Positions 1 to 9,432 of a stretch of 44,454 bases of DNA are shown in pieces. Positions within the stretch are counted from its first letter, which is position 1. The number at the start of each line of letters is the position of its first letter. The stretch covers positions 1-44,454 of the forward strand of contig JBMYOX010000022.1 of NCBI GenBank assembly GCA_049599735.1. The letters are read 5' to 3'. This stretch comes from Pontibacterium sp049599735. Its GTDB lineage: Bacteria > Pseudomonadota > Gammaproteobacteria > Pseudomonadales > Balneatricaceae. The notes under the pieces are model-generated. The model was not told the DNA's origin, did no database searches, and saw only the letters and a list, made by a program, of their open reading frames with translations. Position numbers and translations under genes: made by a program.

Positions 1-92
1 GCAATAAAAGTGAAATTAATTTAAAAATAGCCAAAATCGGTTATTTAACGATCAACTTAAGGCCTGAACAGACTCCCCGGTATCGCGCAGAC

Positions 93-120
93 ACAAAAAA
101 GGCGCCTGACGGCGCCTTTT
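93..120 (-). terminator. Intrinsic terminator after tyrS
   Basis: On the minus strand, GGCGCC-GTCA-GGCGCC is followed by a run of T (plus-strand A run at 95-100). It lies 26 bases beyond the tyrS stop. Its plus-strand copy also ends in TTTT, so it could work in both directions. The bases to its left (1-92) are AT-rich and show no gene. Confidence 0.8.
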
Positions 121-145
121 AAATATTGAGGTGACTAAAATCTAT

Positions 146-1444
146 TTATGCGACTACAAACAAGTGGTGTTTTTTCTTACCCAGCTTCACCAGGAAATAC
201 TTACCAAAAAGTGCATTGCCTGATGAAAACACAGCAGGTGCTTCCATATTGCTTTCCATACCATAAGCCGTGCCATTGACGATCACCGCATTTCGCTGCA
301 ACGCATCTTTAATCTGCTTACCCGAATTTGCCATACCCGCTTCTGCCAGTAACGTTGTCAGCGGTGCTTCGCTCAGATTGGCTGGCAAAACAGAGGACGG
401 CAGACCATCCTGACTAAGCTGTGCATAATCACTTTCGCTTAAATCAGCCAGATCACCGGAGAATAATGCCTGGGTAATACGTATTGCCGCATTTAGACCT
501 TCTTCACCATGCACCAGGCGGGTTGCCTCTCGAGCCAGTATCGCCTGACCTTCAGGACGCCCCTGACGCTCTGCATCTTCAGCTTCGATAGCATCGATTT
601 CATCAACCGACAGGAAGGTGAAATAACGCAGGAAGCGGTATACATCCGCATCCCCCGTTCCCAACCAGAACTGGTAGAACGCATAAGGTGAGGTTTTAGC
701 CGCATCCAGCCAGATAGTGCCGGATTCGGTTTTACCAAATTTTGTGCCGTCTGATTTTGTAATCAATGGCAATGTCAGGCCAAAGACCTGATTACCATTG
801 GCACGTCTTGTCAGGTCGATGCCGCCAGTAATATTACCCCACTGGTCAGAGCCGCCAATCTGCAGTGTTACACCGTGTGTTTTATTGAGCTGCTGAAAAT
901 CGTAAGACTGCAGAATCATATACGTAAACTCGGTAAAGGAAATGCCTTCACCTTCGCGGTCGATACGCTGTTTTACAGACTCTTTAGCTATCATCTGGTT
1001 AATGGAGAAGTGCTTGCCCACATCCCTGAGAAAACTCAGCACATCCACATCACCCGTCCAGTCCAGGTTATTCACCACATGCGCACTGTTCTCAGCCTTA
1101 TCAAAGCTGATAAACTGGCTTACCTGGGTCTTCAGTTTGTTAACCCAGTCAGCAACCACATCACCCGTATTGAGTTTACGCTCCTGCGCTTTAAAGCTGG
1201 GATCACCTATCAGACCTGTTGCACCGCCAACCAAAGCAAAAGGTTTATGGCCATATTCCTGGAAGCGCTTTAACGTCAGCAACGGTACCAGGCTACCGAT
1301 ATGTAAACTGTCAGCAGTCGGGTCAAAGCCACAATAAAGAGAGACACAACCTTCCGACAAATGTTTTTCCAGTTCTTCCTCGCTGGTCATTTGTGCAACC
1401 AGTCCACGCGCCTGAAGATCTTGTAGCAGTGTCATGTCACTCAT
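146..1444 (-). CDS. tyrS: Tyrosine--tRNA ligase
   Basis: Class I aminoacyl-tRNA synthetase that charges tRNA-Tyr in the cytoplasm. The class I signature appears as HIGS at residues 48-51, and the KMSKS-type loop as KFGKT at 235-239 after SDGT. The Rossmann catalytic domain fills about residues 30-245. An S4-like RNA-binding domain lies at the C-terminus (about 365-432, with GKQIKDALQ and ending in KKKHHLFVV). The length of 432 aa is close to the usual 420-430 for this subtype. The start could equally be Met1 or Met4 (MSDM). It is transcribed divergently from the M23 peptidase gene and ends at a strong hairpin. Order tyrS-mepM-anmK-erpA-argC matches the Pseudomonas arrangement. Confidence 0.97.
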   Translation of the reverse strand: MSDMTLLQDLQARGLVAQMTSEEELEKHLSEGCVSLYCGFDPTADSLHIGSLVPLLTLKRFQEYGHKPFALVGGATGLIGDPSFKAQERKLNTGDVVADWVNKLKTQVSQFISFDKAENSAHVVNNLDWTGDVDVLSFLRDVGKHFSINQMIAKESVKQRIDREGEGISFTEFTYMILQSYDFQQLNKTHGVTLQIGGSDQWGNITGGIDLTRRANGNQVFGLTLPLITKSDGTKFGKTESGTIWLDAAKTSPYAFYQFWLGTGDADVYRFLRYFTFLSVDEIDAIEAEDAERQGRPEGQAILAREATRLVHGEEGLNAAIRITQALFSGDLADLSESDYAQLSQDGLPSSVLPANLSEAPLTTLLAEAGMANSGKQIKDALQRNAVIVNGTAYGMESNMEAPAVFSSGNALFGKYFLVKLGKKKHHLFVVA

Positions 1445-1637
1445 GTGCTTTATTTATCCTAATATATTAACTGTGACGTTTTTAAAGAGGCGGTATTCTA
1501 CCGGCACCCACGATGACAGACAAATAAACTGCCATCAATTGTTCAAGAATTAACCCATTGCGCCGACATTTCTTAAATATGGTGGCATAATCCACCCTGA
1601 ATGAAACGAGTATTCAGCTATTTAACAGGAGCCATGC

Positions 1638-3029
1638 GTGTTTACAGAACAGCTCACACGCTTTAAGGGGCGCTTCCCCACAATTCATTTACTGGCCGCC
1701 AGCCTCTGTGCCTCTATTGTCGGCCTGACACTATTACTGCTGCCGTCTGAAGAAGTCTCGGCGACCCGGTCCTCTCAGCAGCTAGCACTACCCGTAATAC
1801 CTTATACACCACAGGCACAGACACTGCCGGAAGCCTCTTCGCTTGTAACAGCATCATCGGCGCTCACAGTAAAAACTGACAAGCCTGTCAGCGAAGAAAT
1901 TAGTGAGTCTGTGGTAGAGACCCAAGAGACAGAAAACTGGATCGACTTTACCGTTGGCAAGGGTGATACGCTGTCATCCCTGTTTGCCAAAGCCGGACTG
2001 GGCTCCCGAGATGTCTACAGTGTTACTACGGCTGTTCGCCATAACAAAGCGCTATCCCGTATTTTTCCTGGCCAGACAATTTCTTTTCTGATTAAAGACA
2101 ATAAGCTCAAAAAACTTAAACTGCGCCGCTCCGAACTTGTCAGCCTACTGGTTGAAAAAATCGATGCGGGATACAGCGCAACGGTTATAGAACGCCAGCC
2201 TGAAATTCAGCACCGTTTTGCCAGCGGCATTATTAACAGCTCACTTTTTGTTGACGGTAACAAAGCGGGGCTATCCAATCGAAAGATTATGGAACTGGCC
2301 AGCATTTTTGGCTGGGATGTGGATTTTGTACTGGATATCCGTAAAGGGGATAACTTCAGCATTATTTACGAAGAACGTTTTCTGGATGGCCGTTCAATTG
2401 GGGAAGGCGCCATTGTCGCCGCACAATTTACCAACCAGGGCCGCCTGGTCACAGCACTACGCTATACCGATAGCAAAGGTAACAGCAGTTATTACACCCC
2501 TAAAGGTCACAGCATGCGCAAAGCCTTTTTACGTTCACCGGTTGATTTTGCGCGCATTAGCTCAAGCTTTAACCTGAAGCGCAAACATCCCGTGCTTAAC
2601 CGCATTCGCGCCCATAAAGGAACAGACTATGCGGCGCGCACCGGCACACCGATAAAAGCTTCGGGTGATGGCAAGATTATCTGGCGGGCCAGGAAAGGCG
2701 GATACGGGCGCGCGGTGATTATCCAGCATGGCAGCAATATCAGCACGCTGTATGCGCATATGTCACGCTACAAAAAAGGCCAGCGTAATGGCACCCGCGT
2801 TAAACAAGGCGATATTATCGGCTATGTGGGGCAATCAGGCCTGGCCAGCGGCCCGCACCTGCATTATGAATTCAGGCTTAATGGCGTGCACAAAAACCCC
2901 ATGACCGTGAAATTCCCCCATGCGGCACCGGTACCTAAATCTGAACGACCCGCCTTCAAAGCAGTCGCGGCAACCCTGATGACACAACTGGAAACTTACC
3001 GCGCTACGCAGCTGGCAAGGCTTAACTGA
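1638..3029 (+). CDS. mepM: Murein DD-endopeptidase, M23 family with OapA/LysM-like region
   Basis: Probable envelope hydrolase that cleaves peptide cross-links in peptidoglycan to allow sidewall growth. A hydrophobic segment at about 17-36 is a signal anchor. A LysM/OapA-like region follows at about 100-185 (VGKGDTLSSLFAKAGL). The LytM/M23 domain occupies about 320-430, with the zinc-binding set HKGTD (H326, D330), YAHM (H374) and PHLHY (H407, H409) all intact. The start is GTG at 1638, six bases after AGGAG (1627-1631). An ATG at 1634 is out of frame and opens only a ten-codon frame. The stop is 3 bases before anmK, so murein cleavage and anhydro-MurNAc recycling are probably co-transcribed. 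The mepM symbol follows Pseudomonas usage; several M23 paralogues exist in gammaproteobacteria. Confidence 0.9.
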   Translation: MFTEQLTRFKGRFPTIHLLAASLCASIVGLTLLLLPSEEVSATRSSQQLALPVIPYTPQAQTLPEASSLVTASSALTVKTDKPVSEEISESVVETQETENWIDFTVGKGDTLSSLFAKAGLGSRDVYSVTTAVRHNKALSRIFPGQTISFLIKDNKLKKLKLRRSELVSLLVEKIDAGYSATVIERQPEIQHRFASGIINSSLFVDGNKAGLSNRKIMELASIFGWDVDFVLDIRKGDNFSIIYEERFLDGRSIGEGAIVAAQFTNQGRLVTALRYTDSKGNSSYYTPKGHSMRKAFLRSPVDFARISSSFNLKRKHPVLNRIRAHKGTDYAARTGTPIKASGDGKIIWRARKGGYGRAVIIQHGSNISTLYAHMSRYKKGQRNGTRVKQGDIIGYVGQSGLASGPHLHYEFRLNGVHKNPMTVKFPHAAPVPKSERPAFKAVAATLMTQLETYRATQLARLN

Positions 3030-3032
3030 TCC

Positions 3033-4145
3033 ATGCAACAAGCTTCTATTTATATCGGGCTGATGTCCGGCACCAGCCTGGATGGCATCGATGCAGTGGC
3101 GGTGCGCTTTTCACCGGCATTTGAATTACTGGGCACCGGCAGTCTGGCGCTACCCGCCCCCCTCAGGCAGCAGATCCTGACACTCTGTAATCCCGGTGAT
3201 AATGAAATAGACCAGATGGGCAGCCTTGATCTGGCCCTCGCGGATCAGTTTGCCAAAGCGACCACGGATTTACTGGGCAGGCTCAACTTGAGTAACCGCC
3301 AGATAAAGGCGATTGGCAGTCACGGCCAGACAATCAGGCACCGTCCGGAAGCCGGTTTTACCCTCCAGATTGGCGATGCCAACCGCATTGCCGAGTGTAC
3401 GGGTATTACAACTGTCGCTGACTTCCGGCGCCGGGATATGGCTGCCGGTGGCCAGGGTGCTCCTTTGGTCCCGGCTTTTCATCAGGCCTTATTCCGCAGC
3501 CCAAGCCAAACCCGTTTTTTGGTGAATATCGGTGGTATGGCCAATATTACCCTGCTACCTGCCGAGCCTGCCGAGGCCGTTATTGGCTACGATACCGGCC
3601 CCGGTAACGTGCTGCTGGATGCCTGGATACAGGAACAGCAGGGCCAGCCATATGATAAACAGGGCAACTGGGCAGCCAGCGGCCATGTTAACCAGGCACT
3701 GTTGAAACAACTCTTATCATTAGCTTTCTTTAAGGCACCCGCCCCAAAAAGCACAGGTCGGGAGCAATTTAACCTCGCCTGGTTAAAACAACAGATTCAG
3801 CGCCTGAAGAGCCCGATAAGCGCCGAAGACATTCAGGCAACACTGCTGGAGTTAACCGCACAGTCGATCGCCGTTTCAATCCGGTCACATACAATAGATG
3901 CCCCTTATCAGGTCTTTGTCTGTGGCGGTGGCAGTCATAACGATCACCTGCTTAAGCGCCTTGCTGAATTACTGGAACCTGCAACCGTCAGCACGACCTC
4001 TGCACTGGGACTGGATCCGGATTGGGTGGAAGCCTGTGCTTTTGCCTGGCTTGCCAAACAAACACTGACCGGGCTCAGTGGTAATTTACCAGAGGTTACA
4101 GGGGCCTGTGGGGAACGGGTGTTAGGGGCAATTTATCCCGCATAA
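3033..4145 (+). CDS. anmK: Anhydro-N-acetylmuramic acid kinase
   Basis: Phosphorylates and opens 1,6-anhydro-MurNAc, made by lytic transglycosylases, to MurNAc-6-phosphate for cell-wall recycling. It has the ASKHA-fold phosphate loop GLMSGTSLDGID near the N-terminus (about 9-20), the SHGQTIRH segment at about 95-102, and a second nucleotide-binding stretch VFCGGGSHND at about 289-298. The length of 370 aa equals the family norm (E. coli 369). It starts 3 bases after the mepM stop, which fits a two-gene murein turnover operon. It converges on erpA across a weak hairpin. Confidence 0.96.
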   Translation: MQQASIYIGLMSGTSLDGIDAVAVRFSPAFELLGTGSLALPAPLRQQILTLCNPGDNEIDQMGSLDLALADQFAKATTDLLGRLNLSNRQIKAIGSHGQTIRHRPEAGFTLQIGDANRIAECTGITTVADFRRRDMAAGGQGAPLVPAFHQALFRSPSQTRFLVNIGGMANITLLPAEPAEAVIGYDTGPGNVLLDAWIQEQQGQPYDKQGNWAASGHVNQALLKQLLSLAFFKAPAPKSTGREQFNLAWLKQQIQRLKSPISAEDIQATLLELTAQSIAVSIRSHTIDAPYQVFVCGGGSHNDHLLKRLAELLEPATVSTTSALGLDPDWVEACAFAWLAKQTLTGLSGNLPEVTGACGERVLGAIYPA

Positions 4146-4187
4146 ATCAAAGTGATTTAGAGGCAGCCTCATACAAAAGGAAAGAAC

Positions 4188-4209
4188 AAGGCAGCCGGTC
4201 GACTGCCTT
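4188..4209 (-). terminator. Possible terminator between anmK and erpA
   Basis: AAGGCAG/CTGCCTT is a 7-bp stem with an 8-base loop in the gap between two convergent genes. The T content after it is modest on either strand, so termination efficiency is uncertain. Confidence 0.4.
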
Positions 4210-4220
4210 ATCAGAACGGT

Positions 4221-4577
4221 TTAAATCGAAAATGAAGAGCCACAACCACAAGTGGTTGCCGCATTCGGGTTATTGATCACAAACTGCGAACCCTGCAGAC
4301 CCTCTTTATAATCAACTTCTGAGCCCACCAGATACTGAAAGCTCATTGAGTCCACAACCATCAACACGCCGTCTCTTTCAACAATCGTGTCATCATCAGC
4401 CACTTCCTCATCAAAGGAGAAGCCATAAGAGAAACCTGAACACCCCCCGCCCGTAATAAAGACGCGCAGTTTCAGGTTGTTATTCTCTTCTTCTTCCATC
4501 AAGGATTTAACCTTGTTTGCAGCCGCCTCTGTAAACACCATGGTGACTTCTGCATTTGGATCAACGGTTTTTATCAT
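4221..4577 (-). CDS. erpA: Iron-sulfur cluster insertion protein ErpA
   Basis: A-type carrier that delivers [4Fe-4S] clusters to essential apoproteins such as IspG. The three cluster-ligand cysteines are all present: C46 in GGGCSGF and C110 and C112 in the C-terminal CGCGSSFSI. The length of 118 aa compares with 114 in E. coli; extra residues lie at the N-terminus, where the sequence matches the family from about residue 14. It lies 68 bases downstream of argC on the same strand and may be read from the argC promoter or its own. Confidence 0.96.
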   Translation of the reverse strand: MIKTVDPNAEVTMVFTEAAANKVKSLMEEEENNNLKLRVFITGGGCSGFSYGFSFDEEVADDDTIVERDGVLMVVDSMSFQYLVGSEVDYKEGLQGSQFVINNPNAATTCGCGSSFSI

Positions 4578-4645
4578 GTCTTAATAACACCTACTTAATC
4601 AGGCGTCTATTATCCACTTAACCCAGTAAATCAGTCAAGTAATCC

Positions 4646-5680
4646 TTAAGGCATCAGGCCTAATTGTGACAGGCCCGCCGTTTCTTCCAATCCAAACATG
4701 ATATTCATATTCTGAACCGCTTGCCCGGCAGCGCCTTTCACCAGGTTATCAATCACCGACAACACCACCACGGTATCCTGATTACCCGGACGATGCACAC
4801 TGATACGACAATGGTTAGCCCCTTTAACGCTGCGTGTTTCCGGATGACTCCCTGCTGGCATCACATCAACAAAAGGCTCATCGGCGTAACGGGTTTCAAA
4901 CAATGTTTGCAGGTCATGTTCCACCGGGTCACGCAAAATGCCGTAAAGGGTCGAATGAATACCGCGAATCATCGGGGTCAGGTGAGGCACAAAGGTCAGC
5001 CCTACCGGACGCTCAGCCGCCAGGCTCAGGCCCTGCTTGATTTCCGGCAGGTGACGATGACCCGGTACCGCATAAGCCTTCATGCTTTCACTGCTTTCAC
5101 ACAGCAGAGAACCTACGTTTGCACCACGACCCGCGCCACTGACACCGGACTTACAATCCGCGATCAAGCGGCGGTGATCAATCAGTTTGTTTTCAATCAG
5201 CGGTAAAAAGCCCAGCTGAGTTGCGGTTGGGTAACAGCCCGGGCAGGCGATCAGTTGTGCCTCACGAATAGCGGCACGGTTCACTTCCGGCAGACCATAC
5301 ACAGCCGCTGCAGCAGCTTCAGGTGCGGTATGCTCCATGCCGTACCACTGGGACCAGACATCCAGATCCTGAATACGGAAATCCGCACCCAGATCAATCA
5401 CCTTCACCCCTTTGTCCACCAGCTCGGGGGCCATTTTCATCGCCACGCCATGGGGCGTTGCAAAGAAGACAAGATCACATTTAGCCAGCGTATCAATACC
5501 AGGCACCGTAAACTCAAGATCGTAATGGCCTCGCAGGTTAGGGTACATATCCGTAATTTTCACACCTTCTTCTGAGCGTGAAGTAATAACGTCGACTTTT
5601 GCATTTGGATGATTGGCAAGAAGACGCAATAACTCAACACCGGTGTATCCCGTTCCACCTACGATACCTACTTTGATCAC
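4646..5680 (-). CDS. argC: N-acetyl-gamma-glutamyl-phosphate reductase
   Basis: Third step of arginine synthesis: NADPH-dependent reduction of N-acetylglutamyl-phosphate to the semialdehyde. The N-terminal dinucleotide-binding motif is GIVGGTGYTG (5-14). The catalytic cysteine is C149 in ACPGCYPTAT. The C-terminal dimerisation region contains VPGHRHLPEI and VPHLTPM, typical of ArgC. The length of 344 aa is normal. It is followed on the same strand by erpA and is divergent from the ClC gene, with a 93-base gap. No ARG box was confidently identified there. Confidence 0.97.
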   Translation of the reverse strand: MIKVGIVGGTGYTGVELLRLLANHPNAKVDVITSRSEEGVKITDMYPNLRGHYDLEFTVPGIDTLAKCDLVFFATPHGVAMKMAPELVDKGVKVIDLGADFRIQDLDVWSQWYGMEHTAPEAAAAAVYGLPEVNRAAIREAQLIACPGCYPTATQLGFLPLIENKLIDHRRLIADCKSGVSGAGRGANVGSLLCESSESMKAYAVPGHRHLPEIKQGLSLAAERPVGLTFVPHLTPMIRGIHSTLYGILRDPVEHDLQTLFETRYADEPFVDVMPAGSHPETRSVKGANHCRISVHRPGNQDTVVVLSVIDNLVKGAAGQAVQNMNIMFGLEETAGLSQLGLMP

Positions 5681-5773
5681 AGTAACCTCTCATTTAGTAC
5701 CTAAAATTCGTCGTTTATGATACAAAGCGTTACTGATAATAGCTATCAGTCTTGTCCTATATAAGCCGCGCAG

Positions 5774-7495
5774 ATGATCAAAAACTCACTTTCACTCGAA
5801 CATTTTCGCTATCGGCTTTCTCAGACAGAGGCGCTGCCTCAGCTGGTAGTGATTGGCATTTTGTCCGGCGTCAGTACAGGCCTGCTGATTATTCTCTTCA
5901 GGCTGGTCGTCGATCTGCCCCAGCACTTCCTGCTGCCTAGTGGCATTGCTGAAGATTTTGAATCCCTGCCACCCTTTTTACGTGTCCTGCTCCCTATCGC
6001 TGGCAGCTTATTCTTATTTTTAATTCTCTATCGCCTGAGCCCGGATCAGCGCAGAACCGGGCCCGTTCATGTGCTTGAGCGTATGGGCTACCACCAGGGC
6101 CACATGCCCGTTACTAATATGCTGGTGCAATTCTGGGGGGCTGCCGCCGCGCTGATCAGCGGTCATTCAGTGGGGCGGGAAGGTCCTTCTATTCATCTGG
6201 GGGCCGGTTGCAGCAGCCTGTTGGGACACTGGCTTAAACTGCCTAATAATTCCATTCGCATTCTGGTGGGCTGTGGCACCGCTGCAGCGATTGCAGCAGC
6301 ATTTAACACACCCCTTGCAGGTGTCGTATTTGCCATGGAAGTGGTGATGCTGGAATACACCGTGATCGGTTTTACGCCCGTGGTGGTGGCCGCGGTCTCT
6401 GCCGATTTAATGGTGCGTTTAACACTCGGCAGTGAAATTGATTTGGCCGTTCCTCCCCTGCAAATTGAATCGTTCCACGAGATTCCTTTTGTGATGCTGG
6501 TGGGTTTCTGCATCGGCTGTCTGGCAGCGGGTTTTAACCGACTTATGGTTAAAACCGTCAGCTTTTCCCACACTCCCCTATTACTGCGTTTATTGCTCGC
6601 CGGTGTTCTGGTCGGTGGTAGTGCTCTTATTTTTCCGCAGGTGATGGGGGTGGGTTACGATACCTTAACCAACACCTTACAGGGTGAATACACTTTGCCT
6701 TTCCTGCTGGGGCTACTATTGGTTAAGTTGCTGCTGACGCCGATTATTCTGGGTTTGGGCGTTCCTGGTGGCCTGATCGGTCCGAGCTTTTTTATTGGTG
6801 CTATTGCCGGTGCAGCACTGGGCATGACGGGCGCCTTGATCGCAGAGCAGCCTATTACTCATGTCAGTTTCTATGCCATGCTTGGTATGGGCGCTATGAT
6901 GGGTGCATTGCTTAATGCCCCCCTTGCCGCACTCATTGCCCTGCTGGAGCTAACCGGTAATCCGAATATTATTCTGCCCGGTATGATTGCGATTGTAATC
7001 AGCAACCTGACCGTACGTTATGTGTTTAACCTGCCTTCAGTTTTTGTCTCTTCACTCCATGCCCTGGGGCTGGATTATCGTCACGAACCTATCACGCAGG
7101 CACTTTCCAGCGTTGCCGTCAGCAGCCTGATGAGCCGTGACTTTATTAAAGTCTCACCGCATATTGAACGCCGTGCCGCCGAAGCGTTACAGAATACAAA
7201 ACCCGACTGGCTGCTGGCTTGTGATAATGAACATTTTTTCCTGTTAGAGCCCACAGATCTGGTCGGTTTTCTGAAACGTGCGCCCGAAGCGCATCATATT
7301 GACCTCGTCCGGATACCGGCTCTGCGCAAAGATCTGGAGCAAATTTGCTATCGCTCAACCTTACACCAGGCCCTGAGCCAGATGAACGACTCTAATATAG
7401 ATGCACTCGCCGTCACTGATATCAATCAGCACATCATTGGTATACTGACCCGCGAACAAATTGAAACGTCCTACAGGAATAACCTGAAGCCATGA
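5774..7495 (+). CDS. ClC-family chloride channel/antiporter with C-terminal CBS domains
   Basis: Integral membrane anion transporter with about ten or more hydrophobic helices over residues 20-440, then two CBS-type segments at about 447-573. The gating glutamate is kept in GREGP (E136 within 134-138). The usual GSGIP filter motif is replaced by RTGPV (94-98). The position of the E. coli internal proton glutamate (E203) is valine (V190 in FAMEVV), as in animal ClC channels. So whether it is an exchanger or a channel is open. Its end overlaps thiE by four bases (ATGA), which makes it the first gene of a coupled run. Probably a promoter lies in the 93-base gap shared with argC. Confidence 0.9.
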   Translation: MIKNSLSLEHFRYRLSQTEALPQLVVIGILSGVSTGLLIILFRLVVDLPQHFLLPSGIAEDFESLPPFLRVLLPIAGSLFLFLILYRLSPDQRRTGPVHVLERMGYHQGHMPVTNMLVQFWGAAAALISGHSVGREGPSIHLGAGCSSLLGHWLKLPNNSIRILVGCGTAAAIAAAFNTPLAGVVFAMEVVMLEYTVIGFTPVVVAAVSADLMVRLTLGSEIDLAVPPLQIESFHEIPFVMLVGFCIGCLAAGFNRLMVKTVSFSHTPLLLRLLLAGVLVGGSALIFPQVMGVGYDTLTNTLQGEYTLPFLLGLLLVKLLLTPIILGLGVPGGLIGPSFFIGAIAGAALGMTGALIAEQPITHVSFYAMLGMGAMMGALLNAPLAALIALLELTGNPNIILPGMIAIVISNLTVRYVFNLPSVFVSSLHALGLDYRHEPITQALSSVAVSSLMSRDFIKVSPHIERRAAEALQNTKPDWLLACDNEHFFLLEPTDLVGFLKRAPEAHHIDLVRIPALRKDLEQICYRSTLHQALSQMNDSNIDALAVTDINQHIIGILTREQIETSYRNNLKP

Positions 7496-8124
7496 GCGAT
7501 TACCCCCTGGAAGGTTTATACGCCATCACTGACAGTCAGCTGATGCCGGACGATCAGTCTCTGCTGGAAAAAATGGAGCAAACCCTGCAAGGCGGCACCC
7601 GTATTGTTCAGTACCGGGACAAATCAACCGATAACCACAAACGACTGCGTCAGGCATCCGCCCTGAACGATCTGTGTAAACACTATCAGGTGCCTTTGCT
7701 GATTAATGATGATGCGCTGCTGGCTAAAACTTCAGGCGCGGCAGGTGTGCACTTAGGCCAAAGTGACGGCTTAGTTGCAGGTGCGCGTGAGTTACTGGGT
7801 AAGCATGCGATTATTGGTGTCACTTGTCACGACAACCTCAACTACGGCCTGATCGCAGAGGCTGCTGGCGCGGACTATATCGCCTACGGTGCCTTTTATA
7901 CCTCTAAAACCAAGCCTGATGCCCGGCCTGCCCCCCTGTTGTTATTAGGCGAAAGCAAAAGCCGGATTAAATTGCCAACAGTGGCGATTGGCGGTATTAC
8001 CGTGGATAATGCGGCACAAACACTCAGTGCCGGTGCGGATATGCTCGCCGTTGTGCACTCCCTGCTCGCAGCAGAGCAGATAGAGCAACAAGCCCGCCGG
8101 TTCAGCCAATTATTTTCTAACTGA
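7492..8124 (+). CDS. thiE: Thiamine-phosphate synthase
   Basis: Joins hydroxymethylpyrimidine diphosphate and thiazole phosphate to make thiamine monophosphate. TIM-barrel family motifs are present in order: VQYRDK near residue 40, GVHLGQSD near 85, IAYGAFYTSKTK near 130 and AIGGIT near 163. The length of 210 aa is normal. It overlaps the ClC gene by four bases and is followed 24 bases later by hemL, after a purine-rich ribosome site (GAGAGAAAGG). No THI-box riboswitch is possible immediately upstream, since there is no leader. Adjacency of thiE and hemL is seen in Pseudomonas. Confidence 0.96.
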   Translation: MSDYPLEGLYAITDSQLMPDDQSLLEKMEQTLQGGTRIVQYRDKSTDNHKRLRQASALNDLCKHYQVPLLINDDALLAKTSGAAGVHLGQSDGLVAGARELLGKHAIIGVTCHDNLNYGLIAEAAGADYIAYGAFYTSKTKPDARPAPLLLLGESKSRIKLPTVAIGGITVDNAAQTLSAGADMLAVVHSLLAAEQIEQQARRFSQLFSN

Positions 8125-8148
8125 TTTATAGACGAGAGAAAGGTCACC

Positions 8149-9432
8149 ATGTCCCGATCCGAAACACTTTTTCAGGACGCTCAGGTACATATTCCTGGCG
8201 GCGTAAACTCCCCTGTTCGTGCCTTTAAAGGTGTCGGCGGAAACCCTGTCTTTTTTAAACAGGGTCAGGGGGCTTATCTGTATGACGAAGACAATAAAGA
8301 ATATATCGACTATGTAGGCTCATGGGGCCCGATGATTCTGGGTCATGCCAATCAACAGGTCATTGATGCCGTGCGGGCCTCTCTGGATAATGGCCTGGGA
8401 TTTGGTGCACCCACGGCCATCGAAATCGATATGGCCAATAAAGTCTGTGAGATTCTGCCTTCCATGGATATGGTGCGCATGGTGAACTCCGGCACTGAAG
8501 CCACTATGAGTGCGATTCGCCTGGCACGTGGTTACACCGGACGCGACAAAATCGTGAAATTTGAAGGCTGCTACCACGGCCATTCCGACTCCCTGCTGGT
8601 TAAAGCAGGCTCCGGCATGCTGACCCTGGGTGAACCAAGCTCTCCGGGTGTACCGGCCTCCGTTGCAGAACACACAATCACCCTGACCTACAACGATATT
8701 GAGTCGGTACGTGCGGCGTTTGCTGAAATTGGCGAGCAGATCGCCTGCATTATTGTTGAGCCGGTTGCAGGCAATATGAACTGTATTCCTCCGGTGCCGG
8801 GTTTCCTGGAAGCCTTGCGTGATGTCTGCAACCAGTACGGCACCGTGCTGATCTTTGACGAAGTGATGACCGGTTTCCGGGTTGCCTTAGGTGGCGCTCA
8901 GGCGGTTTACAATGTTAAACCAGATCTGACCACCCTGGGTAAAGTGATCGGCGGCGGCCTGCCGGTAGGTGCGTTTGGTGGTAAGCGTGAGGTTATGGAA
9001 TATATCGCCCCGCTGGGTCCGGTTTATCAGGCAGGTACGCTCTCGGGCAACCCTCTGGCGATGGCGGCAGGCCTGACCATGCTGAATGCTATTTCTCAGC
9101 CTGGTTTCTATGAGCAGCTCAGCGCTAAAGTAGAATTTTTGACAGAAGGCCTGCAGGCCGCAGCAATAGCCAACGGTATCCCGTTCACTACTAACCGGGT
9201 CGGCGGCATGTTTGGTTTGTTCTTTACAGAACAGACACAAGTCACCTGCTTCAGTGAAACTATGGCCTGTGATGCGGAGCGTTTTGGCCAGTTCTTCCAC
9301 GGTATGCTGGAACAGGGCATTTACCTGGCACCTTCTGCCTTCGAAGCGGGTTTTGTCTCGGCCAGCCACTCGCAGGCGGATATAGAAGCCACCATCGCAG
9401 CAGCTGATCAGGTTTTTGCCACGCTAAAATGA
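8149..9432 (+). CDS. hemL: Glutamate-1-semialdehyde 2,1-aminomutase
   Basis: PLP enzyme that converts glutamate-1-semialdehyde to 5-aminolevulinate, the C5-route entry to heme. The PLP lysine is K265 in TTLGKVIGGG. The substrate and cofactor residues are in NSGTEATM (113-120) and FDEVMTGFR (236-244). The length of 427 aa is canonical. The last codons overlap the next gene by four bases (ATGA at 9429), implying translational coupling with that membrane protein. Confidence 0.98.
   Translation: MSRSETLFQDAQVHIPGGVNSPVRAFKGVGGNPVFFKQGQGAYLYDEDNKEYIDYVGSWGPMILGHANQQVIDAVRASLDNGLGFGAPTAIEIDMANKVCEILPSMDMVRMVNSGTEATMSAIRLARGYTGRDKIVKFEGCYHGHSDSLLVKAGSGMLTLGEPSSPGVPASVAEHTITLTYNDIESVRAAFAEIGEQIACIIVEPVAGNMNCIPPVPGFLEALRDVCNQYGTVLIFDEVMTGFRVALGGAQAVYNVKPDLTTLGKVIGGGLPVGAFGGKREVMEYIAPLGPVYQAGTLSGNPLAMAAGLTMLNAISQPGFYEQLSAKVEFLTEGLQAAAIANGIPFTTNRVGGMFGLFFTEQTQVTCFSETMACDAERFGQFFHGMLEQGIYLAPSAFEAGFVSASHSQADIEATIAAADQVFATLK

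Noticed and set aside
7400..7500. TPP riboswitch upstream of thiE
   Set aside because: thiE overlaps the preceding ClC gene by four bases and there is no leader that could hold a THI box.
8887..9369. 160-codon frame opposite hemL
   Set aside because: Shadow of hemL on the opposite strand; no ribosome site and no family match.
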